NCBI GenBank assembly: GCA_963920635.1
Contig: OY987299.1
Location: forward strand, 133,793,373-133,857,372
Direction: 5' to 3'
Source of the DNA: Pseudeuparius sepicola
Lineage: Eukaryota; Arthropoda; Insecta; Coleoptera; Anthribidae
Length of the DNA stretch: 64,000 bases
The notes beneath the pieces are model-generated. The model ran no database searches. It had not been told where the DNA came from and was given only the letters and a program-made list of their open reading frames with translations. A program made the translations under genes and the position numbers. Position 1 is the first letter of the stretch; every line of letters starts with the position of its first letter. Below are positions 48,653-59,279 of this stretch, in pieces.

Positions 48653-48839
48653 GTGTTCGCTCTCGCTTGCTCCAGATTCCGCAAGAGCAAGCGATTCTTC
48701 GAAACTAGTGAATTTAAAAAGGCGCGTGCGGTGTTCGCCGTGTTGCGTAACGTTGCGTTGTCAGAATGTTAGATCTATTCTGTTAACGAGAAGCATAATA
48801 TCTTCGCACATCCTTCACATTTTAGGGAGGGTTAATAGA

Positions 48840-48897
48840 AATTTAGGGGGGGCTAAGCCCCCCCTAGCCCCCCCCCCCTTAGTTACGTCTATGACTA
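48840..48897. mobile_element. Orphan transposon end with G/C runs
   Basis: A GGGGGGGCTAAGCCCCCCC palindrome followed by a C run and CTTAGTTACGTCTATG. It resembles the ends of the hAT copies here (GGGCGTAGCCAAGGGGGG) in layout but has no partner end in the window. Confidence 0.35.
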
Positions 48898-49002
48898 AAC
48901 GTAAACAACTTCAAAAAGCAACCTCCCGACCTCCCTGTGATGACGCAGTGACGTTTCGCGTCGCCAGCTGGCAGGCCTTTATCATTGCGACGGTGCCGCG
49001 CG

Positions 49003-49072
49003 GACCCGCATCTCTTGTTGCCAGTTTTCTCTACTTCAGGGCTTCTCCTAGAATCGGCTGTGCAACTACCTA
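49003..49072 (-). repeat. Family A terminal fragment
   Basis: GGACCCGCATCTCTTGTTGC to about 49070 matches 15690-15755 in the same orientation (so opposite to the array). It is a separate fragment about 350 bp beyond the array. Confidence 0.7.
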
Positions 49073-49420
49073 GGAAGTGTTTTATTCCGGCTTTGGCCAA
49101 CTGTATAAAGATTCGACGTGCCGTCAGATACTTATCGATCTTATGGTAATGAGAATCCCGGCATCCTCCGACACTTTCGTGTCCCGGCGACGTAACTCAA
49201 CCGTAATAATAGGTGCACAACGTGATAAACTGGAATTAATGCAGCTGTCTCATGCTAGGCCTCGTTTTCGGGCGTTTTTTCCATCGCTCGGTCACGCTCA
49301 TCGCAACCTAATTAGGCCGTATGGCGACGGCGCTTTTCGCGAATGCCGCCGCTATTTTTGGAAACTAATTTGATGGAGTTTCTGTCATGTTCACTCCCCC
49401 ACCCCCACACCCTCCGAAAT
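49073..49420. other. GC-rich non-repetitive segment, possible regulatory DNA
   Basis: Holds a CCTAATTAGG palindrome (49307-49316), a CAGCTG E-box (near 49243) and several CpG-rich words, with little simple sequence. The open frame 49077-49373 has no domain. Regulatory use is inference. Confidence 0.35.
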
Positions 49421-49676
49421 CAGTTCCGTAACCCGGCTGGAATTCGTTATTATACTGCGAACTCAGTCTGTCAAACTTTACCTAACAAGGGTATTTGAAT
49501 GGATTTGGCCTTTTTTGAAATTGGCGCAGCTCGTTTTGCGAAGTTGGGGATGTCAAGGTTCACTTAATATACGGGGTGTAACTACGGTTTTCTAGAGTTT
49601 TCCGTATAGTACTTGAGCGAATGCTATCCTAGTTCTATCTGGAAAAAAGTCGGCCCTAGCCGCAAATGGCAACGAA

Positions 49677-49783
49677 GACAAAATAATAGTAATTGCCCCC
49701 CCTCCCCCGCACAAGCATGTGGTTACTTATGGGGTACTCCTAGTTTGGAGTATTGTGAGGGTGAGAATTATTATTATTATTAC
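49677..49783 (+). repeat. Short dispersed repeat, copy 3 of 3
   Basis: The fullest copy: AAAATAATAGTAATTGCC, C tract, CGCACAAGCATG, GGGGTACTCC, TTTGGAGTATTGTGAGGG, TTATTATTATTATTAC. See 785-861 and 18607-18708. Confidence 0.7.
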
Positions 49784-50109
49784 AAAAATATAGGTTAGTA
49801 TACATCAGGGACTCTTTAAAGTAAGGGGACCCAGCATTATACTTTCCAAAGTGAGGCCTATTCTTTCCTCGTTCTAATGGTATCAGTGATGCCAAGTATG
49901 CCATTTTATTGGAGAATCTATGAATCATTGAATTGACAAGTAGATGGAAGGAGTGTAGAGAGAGAAACTGGCAGCCAAACTTGAGTAAGTGATTTAGTAA
50001 ATAAATTGCTGATTCTGGCAAAAACCACTTAACACAAAATAGATAAAACATCAAACTGTGTTTGTCCTAACTTTGATAGATTTGAGTTTGTGGCGTGGTG
50101 GTAGTTTTG

Positions 50110-50117
50110 TATAAAAG
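50110..50117 (+). promoter_or_regulatory. TATA box ahead of the THAP pseudogene
   Basis: TATAAAAG followed at about 25-30 bp by CTTAGTTGGTG, an initiator-like stretch, about 100 bp before the first THAP exon. Activity is unknown. Confidence 0.45.
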
Positions 50118-50215
50118 GGCGTTGAGTGTTCTTAGTTGGTGTTTGGTTTAATATTTTCATCAGAGAAAAAATTTAATTTAACCATGTGGCTATATTATCT
50201 ATGTTGTAGTTGCAG

Positions 50216-50530
50216 ATTACAAAAAAGAGGGTCAACTCCTGTTGTGTATTTGGATGTACCAAACGGGGCGGAAAGAATAAGAATAGTGGGGTTTCTTTTC
50301 ATTCGTAAGTCTTATTATTAAATACCTATGTAAAGTTTTAAAAATCTTTGCTAATAACTTTGCAGTTTTCTAAGAGATAAGGTGATATTAGAGACAAGTG
50401 AATTGCAGCAATAAAAAGGAAAAAATTTGTACTGTCTACAAGTATTTACTTGTATTTGTAGTCAACATTTTATTGAGAGCGATTTCATAGAGAATTTTGG
50501 GCAGCGCAAACTTAAAAAGTATGTAATTAA
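50216..50530 (+). pseudogene. Second THAP-domain pseudogene
   Basis: Exon 1 (acceptor-like TTGCAG at 50215, donor at 50305-50310, GTAAGT) reads CCVFGCTKRGGKNKNSGVSF then H, the canonical THAP start: Cys pair and SFH. Exon 2, after the TTTGCAG ending at 50365, reads FSKR-stop-GDIRDK-stop-IAAIKRKKF. A TGA stands where THAP has its invariant Trp (RDKWIAAIKRK). After another shift, CSQHFIESDFIE (from 50457) gives the C-x2-H of the motif. A 1-nt loss in the T run at the exon 2 start also breaks the frame. The domain would bind DNA. This copy is dead. Whether it is a P-type element or a host gene is unknown, as no terminal repeats were found. Confidence 0.75.
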
Positions 50531-50539
50531 TAGATGTTT

Positions 50540-51226
50540 TTTATTTTCCAAGTCATCTTATGATAGAAACTCTATCAAGGGAAAAACTGGCAAAATATTG
50601 TGCTAATGAATCTAGCTCTTCGTAATCAAAGATGGAAATTGAGGTTCTGGTCCCTTTAATAAGGTACTTATTTGTAATTATTTTTGTTAGATGCCTAAAC
50701 ATTAAAAATTATATAAAAATATGTAAAAGCTACCTTTCTTAGATGTTTTTCCTATTAAATTTTATTTTAAAATTAATAAATCAATTAAGATAAGTACTTA
50801 AAGTTGAAAAGGTACACCTTATCCTAGATATTTTGTCGTCTTTATTTTAAATTAAACTTTTATTTTGGAATTTGTATTTTATTTGTCTCCATTTACTTCC
50901 AGGTACATAAAATTTACATGTAATGTTTTTAATTAATTCGCTACTTTTTTCTGTGCAATTTTTACACAATTGTGGTTATACTCAAAATGGTGTTGAAAAC
51001 ATCGAATTGAACTAGGACAAAATTCTCATTCTTACAAACAAGTCCCGAATTACGGAATACAGATCATACAATAAAGAGAATTACGGAACATGCCCATTAA
51101 ATTCGCCCATTAATATGCAACATCCCTGTATAGCTCCTTTGCCTGAATCAGCTGACACTTTCATTAGGCGTCCTTGTCTTACTTATTGCCATTTGAAACC
51201 TATCTCTCTCTAGAGTTGGCTGCCCC
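50540..51226. other. Spacer before the 783-bp array
   Basis: AT-rich to 50990. The stretch 50990-51200 is less biased and non-repetitive. No exon that could follow the minus-strand exons of the array was recognised here. Confidence 0.4.
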
Positions 51227-51996
51227 AAACAACAATGAAAATCACACCTGTGTGACTTCCAATAGTACGTATCAATTGAATGATTCGACCGCAAACCAGA
51301 GATATAGAGGGGGGAGAATGCTTGTCAACGTGCGCAAGACTGCTAATTTTCTACCGCCATTTTAACCCACGAAAGTGCGACAAATTCAAAATAATTTGCT
51401 TTTTCAAATTTTTGTTGCATTTATTTACGTTTAAGTATAATTTTATATTGATGTGGAAGCAACTTTAGTCAAAAAAGTTTATTTTTACCTGGACCGTTTT
51501 CGGCGAATCTGCCTTGGTGCCCCATTAGGAGAAATCATTGAATCTGTTGAAGTTGAAGCTTGTGGTAGGTAGGCTCGGACCACTTTGTTGTTGGTCAGAT
51601 TCATTTTCCGACGGTATATAGAAGTTGATTGGAGGCATTTCTTATTGCCCACGAATTTGTGCATGTTCTTACTGAGCAATACATGTTAATGAACACAACA
51701 CGATTAAAAAAACACGCCAGCAAAAACGCTAAACACACGAAAAATGCCTTAAAAAAGGCAATTAAGAAGTAAGCACGTCAAAACGTAAACAAACTACAAG
51801 ACAAGACTGGGTTAAAATGGCGGCGATCTAAGCGCCCTCTGTGTAGCCGAAAAATCGGATGCGCAGTAGGTCAAAGCGCATTCTTCCTCCATATCTCTGC
51901 CGCAAACGCAAACGTAAACAAAACCTGAAACTGGAAGGAGAGACGCGCGCATGCGTTCCGCGTGCGGGGGCTTTCCACCACTGGTTGTAAAAAGGG
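51227..51996. repeat. 783-bp tandem unit 1 (most diverged)
   Basis: Begins AAACAACAATGAAAATCACA and ends before the same sequence in unit 2. It differs from units 2-4 by a 6-bp loss in GGTATTACGG, a 4-bp gain (TAGGTAGG), a 3-bp loss (GTTGTTGAAG) and a G run of 6 instead of 10-11. Confidence 0.9.
51489..51664 (-). CDS. Candidate first coding exon in unit 1 (alternate start)
   Basis: Minus-strand ATG at 51664 opens MHKFVGNKKCLQSTSIYRRK and joins, through the unit's two indels, the same end as the other units (DSMISPNGAPRQIRRKRS) with a CCAG|GTAAAA splice donor. In units 2-4 this start hits a stop after 17 codons, and the ATG 26 bp downstream is used instead. Here that downstream ATG leads to a stop. 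The family of the protein is not recognised. The basic RRKR end suggests a nuclear protein. No later exon is seen. Confidence 0.35.
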
Positions 51997-52144
51997 AAAA
52001 CAACAATGAAAATCACACCTGTGTGACTTCCATAGTAAGTATCAATTGAATGATTCGACCGCAAACCGGAGATATAGAGGGGGGGGGGAGAATGCTTGTG
52101 AACATGCGCAAGACTGCTAATTTTTCTACCGCCATTTTAACCCA
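51808..52144. promoter_or_regulatory. Outward-facing promoter-like core (unit 1/2 junction)
   Basis: TGGGTTAAAATGGCGG (51808-51823) and its exact complement CCGCCATTTTAACCCA (52129-52144) bracket about 305 bp of GC- and CpG-rich DNA. GCCGCCATTTT is the Pho/YY1-type word, placed so that it points outward on both sides, as in a divergent promoter. The same arrangement recurs at the other unit junctions. Downstream on the minus side lies the candidate first exon. Promoter activity is inference. Confidence 0.45.
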
Positions 52145-52778
52145 CGAAAGTGCGACAAATTCAAAATAATTTTCTTTTTCAAATTTTTGTTGCATTTATT
52201 TACGTTTAGGTAGAATTTTATATTGATGTGGAAGCAACTTTAGTCAAAAAAGTTTATTTTTACCTGGACCGTTTTCGGCGAATCTGCCTTGGTGCCCCAT
52301 TAGGAGAAATCATTGAATCTGTTGTTGAAGTTGAAGCTTGTGGTAGGCTCGGACCACTTTGTTGTTGGTCAGATAAATTTTCCGACGGTATTACGGTATA
52401 GAAGTTGATTGGAGGCATTTCTTATTGCCCACCAATTTGTGCATGTTCTTACAGAGCAAGACATGTTAATGAACACAACACGATTAAAAAAACACGCCAG
52501 CAAAAACGCTAAACACACGAAAAATACCTTAAAAAAAGCAATTAAGAAGTAAGCTCGTCAAAACGTAAACAAACTACAAGACAAGACTGGGTTAAAATGG
52601 CGGCGATCTAAGCGCCCTCTGTGTAGCCGAAAAATCGGATGCGCAGTAGGTCAAAGCGCATTCTCTTCCTCCATATCTCTGCCGCAAACGCAGACGTAAA
52701 CAAAACCTGAAACTGGAAGGAGAGACGCGCGCATGCGTTCCGCGTGCGGGGGCTTTCCACCACTGGTTGTAAAAAGGG
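51997..52778. repeat. 783-bp tandem unit 2
   Basis: 782 bp and almost identical to units 3 and 4. Sequence order on the + strand: AAAACAACAATG, G run, CCGCCATTTTAACCCA, AT stretch, exon complement, then the GC-rich core start. A 128-codon minus-strand frame crossing unit junctions (52592-52978, and again 53375-53761) is identical between copies but runs through the G run and promoter-like DNA, so I do not call it. Confidence 0.92.
52264..52418 (-). CDS. Candidate first coding exon in unit 2
   Basis: Minus-strand ATG (52416-52418) opens a 51-codon frame: MPPINFYTVIPSENLSDQQQ, then SGPSLPQASTSTTDSMISPN and GAPRQIRRKRS, ending CCAG|GTAAAAATA, a good splice donor in phase 2. The Ser/Thr/Gln-rich start and basic end look like the N-terminus of a nuclear or transcription-related protein, but I recognise no family. 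An upstream ATG gives only a 17-codon frame in this unit. About 165-190 bp upstream (minus sense) is the GCCGCCATTTT word of the promoter-like core. No matching next exon lies downstream in the window. Confidence 0.45.
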
Positions 52779-53561
52779 AAAACAACAATGAAAATCACAC
52801 CTGTGTGACTTCCATAGTAAGTATCAATTGAATGATTCGACCGCAAACCGGAGATATAGAGGGGGGGGGGGAGAATGCTTGTGAACATGCGCAAGACTGC
52901 TAATTTTTCTACCGCCATTTTAACCCACGAAAGTGCGACAAATTCAAAATAATTTTCTTTTTCAAATTTTTGTTGCATTTATTTACGTTTAGGTAGAATT
53001 TTATATTGATGTGGAAGCAACTTTACTCAAAAAAGTTTATTTTTACCTGGACCGTTTTCGGCGAATCTGCCTTGGTGCCCCATTAGGAGAAATCATTGAA
53101 TCTGTTGTTGAAGTTGAAGCTTGTGGTAGGCTCGGACCACTTTGTTGTTGGTCAGATAAATTTTCCGACGGTATTACGGTATAGAAGTTGATTGGAGGCA
53201 TTTCTTATTGCCCACCAATTTGTGCATGTTCTTACTGAGCAATACATGTTAATGAACACAACACGATTAAAAAAACACGCCAGCAAAAACGCTAAACACA
53301 CGAAAAATACCTTAAAAAAAGCAATTAAGAAGTAAGCTCGTCAAAACGTAAACAAACTACAAGACAAGACTGGGTTAAAATGGCGGCGATCTAAGCGCCC
53401 TCTGTGTAGCCGAAAAATCGGATGCGCAGTAGGTCAAAGCGCATTCTCTTCCTCCATATCTCTGCCGCAAACGCAGACGTAAACAAAACCTGAAACTGGA
53501 AGGAGAGACGCGCGCATGCGTTCCGCGTGCGGGGGCTTTCCACCACTGGTTGTAAAAAGGG
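52779..53561. repeat. 783-bp tandem unit 3
   Basis: 783 bp. It differs from unit 2 by single bases (for example ACTTTACTC for ACTTTAGTC) and by G-run length (11 instead of 10). Confidence 0.92.
53047..53201 (-). CDS. Candidate first coding exon in unit 3
   Basis: Same 155-bp exon as in unit 2: ATG at 53199-53201, the same 51 codons and the same GTAAAAATA donor. The identical reading says only that the duplication is recent. Confidence 0.45.
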
Positions 53562-54336
53562 AAAACAACAATGAAAATCACACCTGTGTGACTTCCATAG
53601 TAAGTATCAATTGAATGATTCGACCGCAAACCGGAGATATAGAGGGGGGGGGGGAGAATGCTTGTGAACATGCGCAAGACTGCTAATTTTTCTACCGCCA
53701 TTTTAACCCACGAAAGTGCGACAAATTCAAAATAATTTTCTTTTTCAAATTTTTGTTGCATTTATTTACGTTTAGGTAGAATTTTATATTGATGTGGAAG
53801 CAACTTTACTCAAAAAAGTTTATTTTTACCTGGACCGTTTTCGGCGAATCTGCCTTGGTGCCCCATTAGGAGAAATCATTGAATCTGTTGTTGAAGTTGA
53901 AGCTTGTGGTAGGCTCGGACCACTTTGTTGTTGGTCAGATAAATTTTCCGACGGTATTACGGTATAGAAGTTGATTGGAGGCATTTCTTATTGCCCACCA
54001 ATTTGTGCATGTTCTTACTGAGCAATACATGTTAATGAACACAACACGATTAAAAAAACACGCCAGCAAAAACGCTAAACACACGAAAAATACCTTAAAA
54101 AAAGCAATTAAGAAGTAAGCTCGTCAAAACGTAAACAAACTACAAGACAAGACTGGGTTAAAATGGCGGCGATCTAAGCGCCCTCTGTGTAGCCGAAAAA
54201 TCGGATGCGCAGTAGGTCAAAGCGCATTCTCTTCCTCCATATCTCTGCCGCAAACGCAGACGTAAACAAAACCTGAAACTGGAAGGAGAGACGCGCGCAT
54301 GCGTTCCGCGTGCGAGGGGGCTTTCCACCACTGGTT
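53562..54336. repeat. 783-bp tandem unit 4
   Basis: It ends after CCACCACTGGTT, where the array meets non-repeated GC-rich DNA. This right flank is where the original single-copy promoter region would continue. Confidence 0.9.
53830..53984 (-). CDS. Candidate first coding exon in unit 4
   Basis: Same exon: ATG at 53982-53984 and donor at 53828-53829 on the minus strand. If the array arose from a host gene read toward lower coordinates, unit 4 is the most upstream copy and unit 1 the one nearest any downstream exons. Confidence 0.45.
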
Positions 54337-54800
54337 CTAAATAATATTGTCGCAAGGCGATCGAAGGGAAAACAAAGTCGGAAACATATTTCAACAAAAG
54401 AATGCAATTATTCTCAGCCCGAATAGCCCGGAAGCTAAATTTTATATTGGCTCTTTCCCGAAGAAGTCCCGTAATCCCCGGAAATTTATTACGTTCGAAA
54501 GCCCCTAATTGGGACCACCCCCGCGCGTCAGCGATTATACTCCTGTTCTCCTTAAATAATTCAGTGGAATAATTCGGAACGGTTTTTGAGCGGAGCCCCC
54601 GCCCCCGCCTAAGTGGCATGCATTAGTAAATCAAAATATTCTCGGGGGACGCGGCAGGGATTTGCGAAATCTCGACTTTAAATTTCAGTCCGCCATTAAC
54701 CCCGGTACGTACTCTGGCCAATGAGAAAAAGAGTAAATGAATTTTGGTGGTATTGTCGGTCCGTCGGGACATCAGCCGGAAGGAACGTAACTTGAAAATA
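54337..54800. other. GC-rich non-repetitive flank of the array
   Basis: GC-rich DNA with no domain. The 153-codon minus-strand frame (54158-54619) runs from here into the array and has no recognisable motif. It may be the upstream regulatory part of the array's ancestor. Confidence 0.35.
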
Positions 54801-55814
54801 ACAAGTGCAGCAACGGTGGGCGCGGTCGGGTCATGGATGGGTGACCGGGCACTTTAAGAGCCCGCGTATTTACGTCGCTTTTTGGATAATAAAACATGTC
54901 GTTTCTCTCGATTCTGTAGAAAAAGACAATAGAAGAAAACATGTAGAGTATGCAAGGACACGTCATTCGTGTTCGTCTAATTCACCTAAAATTCAGTTCC
55001 GACCTATTGTTATAGTCCTCCTTACGGCAGAATGCGTGCGACGTAAGGGGGAAGAACTCGCAAATATTATAGAATTAGTCACAGTTCAGGGGCGTAGCTC
55101 AATTTTGTGTAACTTACTAACTTAATTTTCATATAATTGTTATTTAATTTATTGTTAATATTATTCTTAACGGTGATGCCTTAGACTATGGAGGAAGGCA
55201 AACCCTTATAACATTGGCAATTATTTCTCGTGCTTGAGAATGCAACGTTCTTCCCTGTTTACTCATTTTGCGCACGTTAACTCTCGAACATACGAAACGC
55301 CACTGAGCTCTCTGAGCCGGCGGAAAAAACTTGCCAGCGGCCTAAAAAATGAGGTCTGTGTGGTAGACCAAATACGCAGTTAACTTTACGTACTATAGAA
55401 ACAGGCACAAAACGCGTTGGCTAACTGCTTTTGTCAGCCGACTGCTTGGTAGAAGTGCTGTGTTGCCGTATTTCAAAGGCGATAATAGACGCGACGATGT
55501 TGAAAAAAATATAATAGGTGTTTTATCACACCGCGTTAAAAATAAATGATAAACAAAAATGGGTAAGTGGTCCCGTGATGCGAGCTTTATTTTTTCGGTA
55601 CCTATAACAGAGTTCAGAAATACGGCTTCAATATGATAAAACTTGTATTCGCCAATAAATAACGACTACTCGTATAGGAAATCTCGCAACTCTGCCCGCA
55701 TTCTTTAGAAACGTTTTCTTTCGTGCTTTGGACTATACAATGTATAAGTTGGAGAATTATTACGCACTTTTCCCTGCATCATTTCGAAACGCTGCGTTTT
55801 TGGAGAGGAATCCG
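54801..55814. other. Spacer, no gene recognised
   Basis: Mixed composition. A 106-codon frame at 54805-55125 and its minus-strand shadow show no domain. The stretch 55230-55500 is GC-richer. Confidence 0.4.
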
Positions 55815-55930
55815 CTTATCCGGGCTATTATTAATTTTAGTGCCCCAGAGCTGTTCTGTATATCGCAACTGCCGTCATAAAATTTTAAAAGCCTCGGAGA
55901 AAACAGCACCATAAACACTGCTACGCGAAA
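55815..55930. repeat. Diverged repeat, copy 1 of 3
   Basis: Blocks TATCCGGGCTATTATTAATTTTAGTGCCC, CAACTGCCGTCATAAAATTTT and ATAAACAC recur in order at 59408-59540 and 60955-61090 with many changes. Reading frames are not conserved, so it is old non-coding DNA or a decayed repeat. Confidence 0.5.
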
Positions 55931-56019
55931 CTGCTCCTACGAGTTGTTGCAAGGTAACTTTAATTGAAGTACATTAAGAGGTTATTTTTATTTTCTTAAT
56001 TTTAACAAAATTAATTTCA

Positions 56020-58306
56020 CGCATTATGCGCGGTGTTTCAGTTTTAAAGTGACAAACTTTGAGAAACAATACATCGTTGAAAAATATGCCACCTACTAAT
56101 ATAAACTTCATGTTTTTGGGGCTTTATAAGAAAGTTAGAGGGGGTTAAAGTTCACAAAAGAAATATATTTTTTAATATCTTTCAAACTAGAAAAACTATT
56201 CAAACCAACGATATAGATGAATAGATGACTCACGCTAATACAAATAATATTGCTTTATTTTGCTTCTACATTAGCGGGTCGGGGAGAAGAAGACAAGGCA
56301 ATTTGTTTACATTGGTATTTCTTAAATTTATAGTGTTTCCTATTTTCTAATGCATAATAAACATTGTATATCGTATAAATGCTTTGAGATACTTATATTT
56401 ACAAAATAACCTAAATGGTATAAAAAACTGTAAACCTTGAATGTGCCAACAATAACATCTTTTTAAAATCATGATACTAAAGTTGCAATAGGGTATTTAA
56501 CCGTTTTTCAAATTTTATTTTGTTGAAAGCCTGTATTGATGCAGACTACACTAGTAAAATTCTAAACTAAAAATTTTACCTCCTTTGGGAGAAAATTTAG
56601 TTCAAAATTATTTCCGTTTTTAACGGTTTTCTTAATTTTGACGTCATAATAATTTTGAGCTATGTGAATAGGACCGCGAAGCCTTGAAGCTTTATTCGTT
56701 TATTGTACGTTGCCAACTCGTGTGATTTTTCCTTGCTGGTCGAATATTTTGTTATTAGAATAGCTGTGTTCTAGTATGGAAACTCAAATTGTCAACATAA
56801 AGTTGATTATACAGTTCAAATTCTCTGACTGTTTTTAACTCTGGTTATTGGTTCGGACTAGTTTGAGATTGCTTCCTAGAACAAACCTATTGATTGCAAT
56901 AAATAAGAACAGCAGTTAACTTTATAAAAAAAACACTATATTCCGTAAAGATATAATATACTTTCTCAATGTTTGTTGAAGAATAGTCGGTCTTTGGAGT
57001 ACAGGATTTACTTCTGAATACAAGTCCGAAAGGGGATCTGGCAACGGTGCAGCAAACTAGTAACGATAACGGTGCCGTCCTAACCTAATCTTGATGTTTT
57101 GTGGGTATCGAAACATAACCTAGCTTTCTAGCTTTGCGGTTTTCGCGTTTCGCGAGATTGTTTCGCTTTGGCATCTCGCTTTAAAAATTGTGAGAGCATA
57201 AATAGGTATGTCAATTTCCGGAAGATTGTCTGAACTTGCTTTAACAAAACCCACATTCACTACAGGAGGAGCCATTACTTTACTCTTTGTCAACTTCTTC
57301 GCACTGAAACAGAAAGCAAATTAAACACTCTATCTACTCTCATACCTATATAAATGCATCAGGTAGGTAGGTATTTCTTGGAATTTAAATGATTACCTAT
57401 TTATATTCTTTAGGTACCTACCTATAATCAAATTGAGAAAGAGCGCTTACTAAATTATACTTTGCTCTCAAACACTTTTATCTGGGGATTGAACTACCTA
57501 CTACCAATATCAATTTTATGGTACCTATTCATTTTTCTTTGTAATTGAAACTAGAAGGTTTAAGATTGTACCATGTACATAAGTTAAGATTTGCATTTGT
57601 AATTAATTAGATTTTATTACACTATCTCTCTCAATTTCAAACACAAGCACAATTTTTAATTATATTATAAGAAAGGAGCAATGATAAAAATTAACATTGC
57701 CTACTTGCTTACCTTATTTTAATCGTTGATGTGTGAACACTTAGGTCAGGTATAAAAATGAATTAATACCTCATTTAGTCCTTTACTATTATGACGACGC
57801 CATAAACAATGGTTTTAATAAAATATAAAATTCAAAATCGTTTGGAACCCCTCAATAACTTTGATAAAATTACAAATTTTGAAATGTAAACAAAACTCCA
57901 GCTGATATTATTTGACTAGTGACATATCAAATCACAAAATAATAAGATTAGGTCACCAGTCCAAGTCCGTACCACATGATAAAAAAACTAATGAAAATGT
58001 TCGGCTCGTTATTATGACGTCAACACGCGGTCGGGTCCCGAACGCAAATTCAAATAAATTCAAATTTTATTTTGAAAATTCTAACTTCGTGGATACTTAG
58101 TCGGGAAATAAAAAATGGTTAAAGCTATCTTAGGACTTGATGAATCAAGTTATGTGCAATTTGTTTGAAAATTTGATTAGAGGAAACTACCCTATTCAAT
58201 TGGTAATGTATCTTTCGTTGATTCAAACCAAATATTGTACAATTATTATTGGTATAAGTCGACACGACAGTAACACATGGGAGCCCCAAACACATAAGTT
58301 TATATG
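56020..58306. other. Spacer with a decayed foldback half
   Basis: The stretch 56028-56200 (GGTGTTTCAGTTTTAAAGTG, GGCTTTATAAGAAAGTTA) is loosely like the left arm of the 18752 foldback, without a partner arm. The rest is AT-rich, with GTAGGTACCTA words at 57355-57425. No gene. Confidence 0.4.
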
Positions 58307-58308
58307 TA

Positions 58309-58607
58309 CAGGGGGGTTTCCCAACGAAAACTTGACCCCCCCAAAAATTAGAAAACCGAAAAATATTTGAAAATTCGCCGAGACCCGTCGATTTTTGTTT
58401 TTTGGGGGAGCCTTTTTGACAGTCAACCCAACCCGATATGTTCATCCCCCTAATCCCTAGCAACCCCAACTTTAACATATCGGGTTGGCTTGACTGTCAA
58501 AAAAGCTCCCCCAAAGAACAAAAATCGACGGGTCTCGGTGAATTTTCAAATATTTTTCGGTTTTTTAATTTGGGGGGGGGGGGTCAAGTTTTCGTTGGGA
58601 AACCCTG
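58309..58607. mobile_element. Hairpin MITE, 299 bp, TA-flanked
   Basis: Arms of about 115-120 bp with few mismatches, apart from the G/C runs (6 G against 13 G near the tips). The inner edge is CCCAACCCGATATGTT, mirrored as AACATATCGGGTTGGC. TA lies outside both ends (58307-58308, 58608-58609). The loop is only about 35 bp, so an RNA across it would fold into a long, nearly perfect duplex. Confidence 0.85.
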
Positions 58608-59279
58608 TATAAGAAAGGGTGCGGCATCATTTTTCAAAGTTCTATTGTTTCCCAAAGTTTGTCAGTTTAGAACTGAAAAGAACTGTATAATTTCGTATTC
58701 AAATTGCTACTCAAAATAAACCAGTGGCATCGAAATAATAGAAGAAACAAAAAATATATGCCCAGTGGTTTATACAGGGTACTCTGAGAAACTCGATTTT
58801 TTTTCGAAATTTGGGTATAACTTAGAGTATCGAAATTTTGCACCAAGAGTTTTGCACTATGGTTTTGTGATTTTTGGAGGTCTTCGTTTATCGACAGTAG
58901 ACCATAGAATAGGACTATTTAAAAATATATAACCCAAAATGCAGAGCTATAGGTACATCTAGTTAATTATCAAGAAGTGAACTTTCCTCTCTCTTGAACA
59001 TTCGATCCCTCTTTTTAATCTTCATTACATTGATTTCTAAATTAAAGAAAATTATTTAATCGATTTATAAAACTATTACTGAAAATGCAATAACACAGCA
59101 ACTTAAACGTTTCCCCGACTGTTTAAATTATATATTGTATTAAAAGTTTTACCCTTTAGTTTGTAATGATAGTGTAGTGTAGACAACGAAGGGTCATAGT
59201 TTTTTGGTTTATGTATCTTTCAAGTTATAATGGCTTTATGTGAATAATAATATCCAGAGTTTAATAGACATACTATGAC

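Noticed and set aside
52592..52978. 128-codon minus-strand frame repeated identically at 53375-53761
   Set aside because: It crosses the unit junction, a long G run and the promoter-like core. Its identity between units follows from recent duplication.
54158..54619. 153-codon minus-strand frame
   Set aside because: It joins array unit 4 to unrelated GC-rich flank. No motif; high GC makes long chance frames likely.
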